Shown one piece after another: positions 36,479 to 40,896 of a stretch of DNA of 40,896 nt (position 1 is the stretch's first letter; the number at the start of each line of letters is the position of its first letter). The notes beneath the pieces were generated by a model. That model ran no database searches, was not told the DNA's origin, and saw only the letters and a program-made list of their open reading frames with translations. The position numbers and the translations under genes were made by a program. The DNA is from a virus, in the IMG/VR virus record IMGVR_UViG_3300020195_000062, positions 1 to 40,896 of that record; one strand, written 5' to 3'.

Positions 36479-37761
36479 ATATCTGTTAATGGTTTGTCTA
36501 GGGCGTTAATTAACTCATCAATGAGGAATGTAACAAACTCGCGTTGTCCGTCATTGTGTCCAATGGCGTGAAAGTGCTCTTCCAGTAAGGTGTTTTTCAC
36601 CTCCTTAATACTGTTTAGGTGTTTTCTTGCGTGGTAGATGATATCGCTTTCTTTGTCGTACCAAGCAATAACATCACTGGTCATGGTTTCTACAATAACT
36701 ATCTTGGAATCTATTCTATACCCCACGTTAGTTAGTTGCTCGATTGCGGTTGATATTAACTTCTCTTCCGCTGTGGTCGCTACCAATTCCTTAAACTGCT
36801 TGTCCCCCTTCATTCCAACCACCTCAATATCCTTGAACTGCTTAGAAATCTTCATTGCTAGTTGTTCTGGGACGATAAAGCTATTTGACTTACCTTCAAA
36901 ATCACCAGAATGTATGGCTAGGTTTTCTGGATAAACCCTCTTCCCTAATAGGATTGAGTGCCACATATCTGAGAGTTTGTCGCTGACGTACTCCCAATTA
37001 AGATTTTCCTCGAAGTTGCCCTTCCAGTTCCGTAAATAGTTCTCAATAGTCATCTTGTTAGAAGTTACAGCAAAATATGAAGCAATCCTTTCTTTCACTT
37101 GGTGTTCGTATTGGTAAGTTCGGCTTTCGTTTATCTCGATTTTGTCGAAGTTGTACCAGCATAATGATTTTGTCGCATTCTTTGGGTAAATCCTTATGCC
37201 CTTACGATAACAGATAAACTCTTCGCCTTCCCTCGCCAGAAGTTCAACTTTCCCATAGCCTGTGTTTTCTATACTTCGGTTAGTTCTACCGCCCAGCAGG
37301 ATAAACCTCTCTATGTTCTTGAAAAAATCTTCCAGTTGTACTGTTAAGGCAACAAACACACTAGTTTTCCCCGCGACTCCTTTTGGCTCTTGGGTAATCT
37401 TCATATCAGGACTACCTTCATCTACTGCATTACAATACAACTCTCTAATAGCAAACCAAGTTTCCCAATCGGGTCCCATTGAGGTTGTTAACGAGGTCTT
37501 CTCTCCATCTATAACAATCTGCTCAAAAAGCTTACCCCTAAACATTACTTGCTCAGTTTCAATCCTTACCTCTTTCTTGCCAGAGAAAATCCTTACTGGT
37601 ATTTTTTCTCGTAGTAAGAGAGCGAGTGCGTACTTATTCCCAGAGCCAAAGAAGCCAATTTTATCTTCATCCTCTCTTTTAGAAGAAACTCCCATTAGAT
37701 GTAAGCCACCCAACTCTATCTCTCCTTTATTTGTTATCTGAACCCAAGTTGTTTTTTTCAT
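36475..37761 (-). CDS. GHKL-type ATPase with C-terminal HxH motif
   Basis: 428 aa. Residues 8-60 (I-T-N-K-G-E-I-E-L-G-G-L, K-I-G-F-F-G-S-G-N-K-Y-A-L-A) are the Gly-rich ATP lid of GHKL (Hsp90/MORC/MutL) proteins; R-E-L-Y-C-N-A-V-D-E-G (about 112) is the N-box helix. After an S5-like middle the end reads L-L-E-E-H396-F-H398-A-I-G-H402-N-D, which may bind metal. The last residues L-D-K-P-L-T-D-I are the accessory tail block. Known MORC-like phage proteins have unclear roles. Could be an anti-defence or DNA-remodelling machine. Confidence 0.8.
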   Translation of the reverse strand: MKKTTWVQITNKGEIELGGLHLMGVSSKREDEDKIGFFGSGNKYALALLLREKIPVRIFSGKKEVRIETEQVMFRGKLFEQIVIDGEKTSLTTSMGPDWETWFAIRELYCNAVDEGSPDMKITQEPKGVAGKTSVFVALTVQLEDFFKNIERFILLGGRTNRSIENTGYGKVELLAREGEEFICYRKGIRIYPKNATKSLCWYNFDKIEINESRTYQYEHQVKERIASYFAVTSNKMTIENYLRNWKGNFEENLNWEYVSDKLSDMWHSILLGKRVYPENLAIHSGDFEGKSNSFIVPEQLAMKISKQFKDIEVVGMKGDKQFKELVATTAEEKLISTAIEQLTNVGYRIDSKIVIVETMTSDVIAWYDKESDIIYHARKHLNSIKEVKNTLLEEHFHAIGHNDGQREFVTFLIDELINALDKPLTDI

Positions 37762-37816
37762 ATATCTTTATTCTTTTAAGTTTGTTTACATCTTTTCTTG
37801 AATGTATACAAAGTTG

Positions 37817-38164
37817 CTAGTTTTGTTTATCTGTTAATGGTTTGTCTAGGGAGGAGAGAGTGGTATAAATATCATCTACAGTTTGACTACAGCAGCCTGA
37901 TTTAGTTTTATAATGGCCCAGATATTCCCTCACCCTCTTCCTATCTTCTGCTAGGGCTTGTTGGATTGAGGCGGAGAGGAATGCGAGCATTTGTTCTCCT
38001 GTATCTTCCCAATCTTTTGTATCCTTATTCAGAGTAAGTGTTTCTTGATACCAAGGACACCCAGTTGTTGAGTAGTCGCACGCTTCTCTTAAGCACGCCT
38101 TGCATATTTTTTGTTTAAGAAACTTCTCTCTAAACTCCTCTAATCTTTTTTCTGTGTTGGTCAT
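37817..38164 (-). CDS. modular accessory protein with cysteine-rich insert
   Basis: 115 aa: head M-T-N-T-E-K-R-L-E-E-F-R-E-K-F, insert C-K-A-C-L-R-E-A-C-D-Y-S-T-T-G-C-P-W (four cysteines, likely zinc), middle Q-Q-A-L-A-E-D-R-K-R-V-R-E-Y-L, tail L-S-S-L-D-K-P-L-T-D-K-Q-N. The middle DNA shares 34 identical bases with the 874-1431 gene, yet the inserts are unrelated. Followed on the transcript by no gene for 1.3 kb leftward except the GHKL/methyltransferase pair upstream in coordinates. Function unknown. Confidence 0.72.
   Translation of the reverse strand: MTNTEKRLEEFREKFLKQKICKACLREACDYSTTGCPWYQETLTLNKDTKDWEDTGEQMLAFLSASIQQALAEDRKRVREYLGHYKTKSGCCSQTVDDIYTTLSSLDKPLTDKQN
37929..37960 (-). repeat. 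middle block of the modular array, example
   Basis: Codes Q-A-L-A-E-D-R-K-R-V-R. The 34-nt stretch around it is identical to one near 1246-1279 in an otherwise different gene. Related copies lie near 39151-39182 and 39931-39970. Confidence 0.75.
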
Positions 38165-38180
38165 ATATCTTTATTATCTG

Positions 38181-38387
38181 TTAAAAGACTTCTAGTGCTG
38201 ACTTTCGTATTACTTCAAACTGCTCTTCTGTGATGAACACTTCTAGTATATTCTTTTCGATTTCTCTACGAGGGTAATCAGAATTATCTATTCTTGAACT
38301 TCCAAATCGTGAGCGGTCTTTATAGTCAGCCATTTCAGCCTCGTATTGGTCGTTGTTTACAAATCTTTTTATGTTTAATTTAATCAT
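38181..38387 (-). CDS. small basic/acidic hypothetical protein
   Basis: 68 aa: M-I-K-L-N-I-K-R-F-V-N-N-D-Q-Y-E-A-E-M-A-D-Y, later I-L-E-V-F-I-T-E-E-Q-F-E-V-I-R-K-S. Starts right after the conserved AACAGATAAATAAAGATATATG element. No known family. One of several unrelated bodies placed next to tail blocks. Confidence 0.6.
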   Translation of the reverse strand: MIKLNIKRFVNNDQYEAEMADYKDRSRFGSSRIDNSDYPRREIEKNILEVFITEEQFEVIRKSALEVF

Positions 38388-38416
38388 ATATCTTTATTTA
38401 TCTGTTAATGGTTTGT

Positions 38417-38629
38417 CTAGGGAGGAGAGGATATAATATTCTCTTTTGGAATTACAATTACTCTGCGAAACTCATCATCAACCAAATCGCCAGCTAATAC
38501 TATTTTGGTTTTGTCCTCTCTAATAACAAACCCTACACTGGAAATAACAGCAACTTCAAACTCCTCATCTTTGTCACATTGAGTGATGAACATATTACTA
38601 TCCCTCCAAGTTATTATTCTTGATTTCAT
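38417..38629 (-). CDS. hypothetical protein (complete copy of the left-edge gene)
   Basis: 70 aa from ATG 38629, which follows the 97-aa gene stop by one base. The body equals the partial copy at 1-205. Its end (N-I-I-S-S-P-P) is made by reading the tail-block DNA in another frame: the block would encode S-S-L-D-K-P-L-T-D-K if shifted. That shows the block is conserved as DNA, not only as protein. Confidence 0.65.
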   Translation of the reverse strand: MKSRIITWRDSNMFITQCDKDEEFEVAVISSVGFVIREDKTKIVLAGDLVDDEFRRVIVIPKENIISSPP

Positions 38630-38630
38630 C

Positions 38631-38924
38631 TTATTCTTTAGGTAGGGAGGATCTGCCTCCTTTCTTTCCATTTTCACGACTAGATTTTGCTTTTTTTGTG
38701 GTTTTAATTGAACCCATTGATACTGCTTTTCTATTTTTTTTACTGCAAATGTGCTTTACCCATTGATGATTTGGATAATGGCTATCGTGTGTGAAGTCAA
38801 ATTCCAATTCCCCACTAGCACCATTACCAGCTTTAACTATTAAAGTTCCCTTAGTGCCGTCCTTATCGCATTTTTGGCAAGCGTGTGGTCCATAATAAAC
38901 TAACTTCTCGTCTGTTTCTTTCAT
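38631..38924 (-). CDS. hypothetical protein with CxxC and His residues, basic tail (copy 2)
   Basis: Identical to the 97-aa protein at 207-500, including the C-Q-K-C and H-x-C set. Upstream promoter (38966-38994) is also duplicated. Two perfect copies 38 kb apart indicate recent duplication or active conversion; function unknown. Confidence 0.7.
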   Translation of the reverse strand: MKETDEKLVYYGPHACQKCDKDGTKGTLIVKAGNGASGELEFDFTHDSHYPNHQWVKHICSKKNRKAVSMGSIKTTKKAKSSRENGKKGGRSSLPKE

Positions 38925-38965
38925 AATTTTTAGGGTTTTTTAATAATAATGTTTTCCCTTAGTGT

Positions 38966-38994
38966 ATTATATGCTAGCGTTAGGTTTATTGCAA
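38966..38994 (-). promoter_or_regulatory. sigma70-type promoter (TTGCAA-N17-TATAAT), copy 2
   Basis: Duplicate of 542-570: perfect TATAAT and TTGCAA with 17-bp spacing, in front of the second copy of the 97-aa gene. Confidence 0.6.
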
Positions 38995-38995
38995 G

Positions 38996-39319
38996 TTATA
39001 TATCTTTAGGGTTAGTGTCTAGGGAGGAGAGGAGTGCTCCTAGTACAACATTTATTTCCAAGGCTGAATCGCACTCCACGCAATCGGTCTTTTGAAACTT
39101 CGGCAATCCGTGTTCAGGACATTCCCAATGGCTTTCTTCTATAATTTTTCCTACCCTCTCCCTATCTTCTGCTAGGGCTTGTGCGATTTTGGAGGCAATA
39201 AACTCTTTCATTTCAGTAACTACCCAAAGACCTACTCCATAATGAAAATCGACGTCTTCAGTTCTTTTTATTTTAATCCATTCATCAAACTCCGCTAAGA
39301 TTTTATCTGTGTCGTTCAT
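38996..39319 (-). CDS. modular accessory protein with CxxC-type insert
   Basis: 107 aa: head M-N-D-T-D-K-I-L-A-E-F-D-E-W-I, middle A-Q-A-L-A-E-D-R-E-R-V-G-K-I-I, insert C-P-E-H-G-L-P-K-F-Q-K-T-D-C-V-E-C (zinc-like), tail L-S-S-L-D-T-N-P-K-D-I. The insert differs from those of the other members and sits after the middle block rather than before it. The tail DNA is shared with the 572 gene and forms the repeat boundary. Confidence 0.7.
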   Translation of the reverse strand: MNDTDKILAEFDEWIKIKRTEDVDFHYGVGLWVVTEMKEFIASKIAQALAEDRERVGKIIEESHWECPEHGLPKFQKTDCVECDSALEINVVLGALLSSLDTNPKDI

Positions 39320-39328
39320 ATATGTTTA

Positions 39329-39448
39329 TTATTTTAATAATCCTCCAATAATTAGTCCTAAAACTGTACCTATAAAGAATATACCTAACAACATCGCCAC
39401 ATCTATTTGAAATTCTTTATGTAATATGTTTTTGAGTTGTTCTTTCAT
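39329..39448 (-). CDS. 39-aa single-span membrane protein
   Basis: M-K-E-Q-L-K-N-I-L-H-K-E-F-Q-I-D-V-A, then a hydrophobic helix M-L-L-G-I-F-F-I-G-T-V-L-G-L-I-I-G-G-L-L and K. Its ATG overlaps the stop of the 98-aa gene (ATGA), and its stop lies 9 bases before the next start. Small membrane protein of unknown role. Confidence 0.55.
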   Translation of the reverse strand: MKEQLKNILHKEFQIDVAMLLGIFFIGTVLGLIIGGLLK

Positions 39449-39741
39449 ATCTCTTTTAATTTGTCTTGGGAGGAGATGGCTTTCTTAAAAACATCTACTC
39501 TCATACTAACAGCGTGTCCTGTTTTTCTTTTACATTCAATAATATCTGTGTCATTCCATCTGCCACAATAACCTAAAACACTTACTATCTTTTTCAACAT
39601 CTCCTGTTCTACTTCTTCAAAGTAGTCCAGTTTATCTTTTAAGTCCTGCCAGTCTTTACAATTTTCTAAGGGATGACCGTGCTTATCTGTGAAGGAGTAA
39701 GTCTCTAACTTGTCTATAAGATTGAGTAGTTCTTCTTTCAT
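39445..39741 (-). CDS. small hypothetical protein with variant tail
   Basis: 98 aa: M-K-E-E-L-L-N-L-I-D-K-L-E-T-Y, C-K-D-W-Q-D-L-K-D-K-L-D, middle V-L-G-Y-C-G-R-W-N-D-T-D-I-I-E-C-K-R-K-T-G, end I-S-S-Q-D-K-L-K-E-I. The ending S-S-Q-D-K-L-K-E-I looks like a diverged tail block. Two overlapping joints (ATGA both sides). Confidence 0.6.
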   Translation of the reverse strand: MKEELLNLIDKLETYSFTDKHGHPLENCKDWQDLKDKLDYFEEVEQEMLKKIVSVLGYCGRWNDTDIIECKRKTGHAVSMRVDVFKKAISSQDKLKEI

Positions 39742-40277
39742 ATATTTTTATTTATTAATGGTTTGTCTAGGGAAAAGAGGAGGTCGGACAAAACCCTATC
39801 TTTTGCCACCCACACTATTTGAGTTATGACCTTATCATCAAGTCCTTCAGTGGCTTGATTATTTCTTAATTCTCTTTGAACTCTTATAAAGTAATCTGGG
39901 TTAGCAACCAGTCCTTTCATTCCCCCTATCTCCTCCCTCACCCTATCTCTTTCTTCTGCTAGGGCTTGGTTGATTTTGGTGGTGATGAAGGCTTCTATTT
40001 TTTCTAATTCAAACTTTTTAATTGCTCCATTCGTCATTAAATAGCGTAATCCTAGAGAGCTTTCGTCCTTAAGAAATATATCTCTAAACTCCGCTAAGAT
40101 TTTTTCTGTGTTGGTCATGTTATTAGGATTAAAAACCATACCATTGTTCATGGATTTTAAGTTTTCGTCTATACCAGCTTTTCCTTGGTCTATGTGGGAT
40201 TGCTCACGACCTACAGCTTCGTCAAATGCTTTTCTTAGTCCACTGTTTTCTCCTTCAAATATTTCTGATGGTTTCAT
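39738..40277 (-). CDS. modular accessory protein with an extra N-terminal piece
   Basis: 179 aa. Residues 1-53 (M-K-P-S-E-I-F-E-G-E-N-S-G-L-R-K) are unrelated to the family; a full head block M-T-N-T-E-K-I-L-A-E-F-R-D-I-F follows at about residue 54, then middle N-Q-A-L-A-E-E-R-D-R-V-R and tail F-S-L-D-K-P-L-I-N-K-N-I. It may be a read-through fusion of two genes, or start internally at the Met of the head (ATG 40118). Function unknown. Confidence 0.65.
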   Translation of the reverse strand: MKPSEIFEGENSGLRKAFDEAVGREQSHIDQGKAGIDENLKSMNNGMVFNPNNMTNTEKILAEFRDIFLKDESSLGLRYLMTNGAIKKFELEKIEAFITTKINQALAEERDRVREEIGGMKGLVANPDYFIRVQRELRNNQATEGLDDKVITQIVWVAKDRVLSDLLFSLDKPLINKNI

Positions 40278-40525
40278 TACTTTAATATGTTACTGATATC
40301 TTCTAATCCGACCACTTCTCTTTTTATATCTCCGTCAGAGATAATGAATTTTACTTTCTCTATCTCCTCTTGCTTTGATTTTAGGAGGGAGTCTATTTTC
40401 TTTATCCACCAGTCAGCCATATTTCCTACGCCAATATACTTTTCACTGCCATCATTGTTTGACCAGATAATACTATCGGCAAAGTTTTGAAACTCCTCTC
40501 TTAATTCTTTTTCTGTGTTAGTCAT
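40277..40525 (-). CDS. modular family relative (head, diverged middle)
   Basis: 82 aa: M-T-N-T-E-K-E-L-R-E-E-F-Q-N-F-A-D, later I-D-S-L-L-K-S-K-Q-E-E-I-E-K-V-K in the middle-block position and no standard tail (I-S-N-I-L-K at the end). Probably a diverged member. Its stop shares a base with the start of the next gene. Confidence 0.6.
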   Translation of the reverse strand: MTNTEKELREEFQNFADSIIWSNNDGSEKYIGVGNMADWWIKKIDSLLKSKQEEIEKVKFIISDGDIKREVVGLEDISNILK

Positions 40526-40564
40526 ATATTTAATTATTAGTTAGTCGTGGTATGTCGGTTTAGA

Positions 40565-40896
40565 TTACACCTTCTTAAATACCCAAAAGTAAGTGTGTAT
40601 CTTTCGTAAGTGCCTTTGGGTAGTGTTAGGGTTAGTAATTTTGTTTGGTTTTACGAGTATTGCCAAATCTTTTGCGTAAAATCCCTGCAGTGTAGCGAGA
40701 TGATATGCGTGAACGTGCGTCATTGTTGTTGAACTGTCTGTGTAGTCTTGGCATTTGAATATCAAAATGCCTTTCTTTCCTAACACCCTGTGGGCTTCTT
40801 TGATTATTGCTTCGTACGCAACGTACAGCTCATCAAAATCTTTATATATAGTGTGTGTTTTGCTCGAATAATAATCTTTTGTCTTTCCGTGTATAC
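40565..40896 (-). CDS. class I (DNA) methyltransferase, C-terminal part, runs off the window
   Basis: At least 110 codons, 5' end outside. F-D-E-L-Y-V-A-Y-E-A-I-I-K-E-A-H-R-V-L, K-K-G-I-L-I-F-K-C-Q-D-Y-T, then L-Q-G-F-Y-A-K-D-L-A-I-L-V-K and Q-R-H-L-R-K-I-H-T-Y-F-W-V-F-K-K. This order resembles the end of small phage-type SAM-dependent DNA methyltransferases, where the helix, G-x-L-I-x-K and H-x-Y-F-x-V-F-K-K mark the final strands. Catalytic motif not visible here. Confidence 0.6.
   Translation of the reverse strand, partial: IHGKTKDYYSSKTHTIYKDFDELYVAYEAIIKEAHRVLGKKGILIFKCQDYTDSSTTMTHVHAYHLATLQGFYAKDLAILVKPNKITNPNTTQRHLRKIHTYFWVFKKV

Larger units (their letters stand above)
38425..39025. 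repeat. 601-bp perfect direct repeat, copy 2
   Basis: Second copy of the 1-601 repeat. To its left lies a tail block (38387-38430: ATG-ATATCTTTATTTATCTGTTAATGG type), and to its right it ends in the tail codons of the gene at 38996-39319. Both ends of the duplicated unit therefore sit in the short conserved blocks that recur between accessory genes, which suggests movement by recombination at those blocks. Confidence 0.95.

Noticed and set aside
1-40896. Simple terminal redundancy or circular closure
   Set aside because: The repeat at 38425-39025 is followed by 1.9 kb that differs from 602 onward, so the ends do not close by this repeat.
1-40896. tRNA genes, CRISPR arrays, insertion sequences, integrase
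   Set aside because: I found no T-loop motifs with cloverleaf pairing, no regularly spaced repeats, and no transposase or integrase motifs.

Overview
The window looks like a large part of a tailed-phage genome, probably podovirus-like. It carries a PBSX-type large terminase, portal, scaffold and HK97-type coat, a short adaptor-and-stopper tail module with no tape measure, an ejection-type protein, fibres and a lysis block. Nearly everything is on the minus strand; the one clear plus-strand gene is a cytosine-5 DNA methyltransferase. Several traits point to a Patescibacteria (CPR/Parcubacteria-like) host: very small, tightly overlapping genes (ATGA and TAATG joints), an extended -10 promoter motif (TGGTATAATTA, five exact copies) often placed only 5-11 nt before the ATG, few Shine-Dalgarno sites, and a small HHRKCRSLGG protein of a type I remember from CPR genomes. 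That host call is inference.

Layout. 1-1.5 kb and 35.5-40.9 kb: an accessory zone of small genes built from shared blocks: a head (M-T-N-T-E-K-I-L-A-E-F), a middle (Q-A-L-A-E-D-R-K-R-V-R) and a tail (S-L-D-K-P-L-T-D-K). A 601-bp perfect repeat (1-601 and 38425-39025) carries two of these genes and ends inside tail blocks. 1.5-3.6 kb: small hypothetical genes with an ERF recombinase. 3.6-4.5 kb: two structured non-coding stretches with DnaA-box-like sites, around a zinc-ribbon gene. 4.5-7.3 kb: HNH nucleases and the C5 methyltransferase. 7.3-10.2 kb: lytic transglycosylase, holin-like protein, calcineurin-type phosphoesterase and amidase, several with their own promoter and terminator. 10.3-22.1 kb: fibres, ejection-type proteins, tail stopper and adaptor. 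22.1-29.1 kb: a glycosyltransferase set inside the head module, then coat, scaffold, portal and terminases. 29.2-35.5 kb: a glycan gene island (glycosyltransferases, FkbM and class I methyltransferases, a sugar-nucleotide dehydratase) interrupted by three different HNH nucleases. 35.9-37.8 kb: a DNPPF-type methyltransferase and a GHKL ATPase.

How it fits together. The virion module is contiguous and runs TerS-TerL-portal-scaffold-coat-adaptor-stopper-ejection-fibres-lysis along the minus strand. The glycan island, with a further glycosyltransferase just after the coat region, suggests modification of the virion or of a host surface glycan. Several methyltransferases probably protect phage DNA. 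I see no DNA polymerase, helicase, primase, integrase or repressor, so replication either depends on the host or is encoded outside the window. The most unusual signals are the modular small-gene array, the leaderless promoters, and three RNA-like structures (3649-3713, 4251-4347 and 25032-25080).
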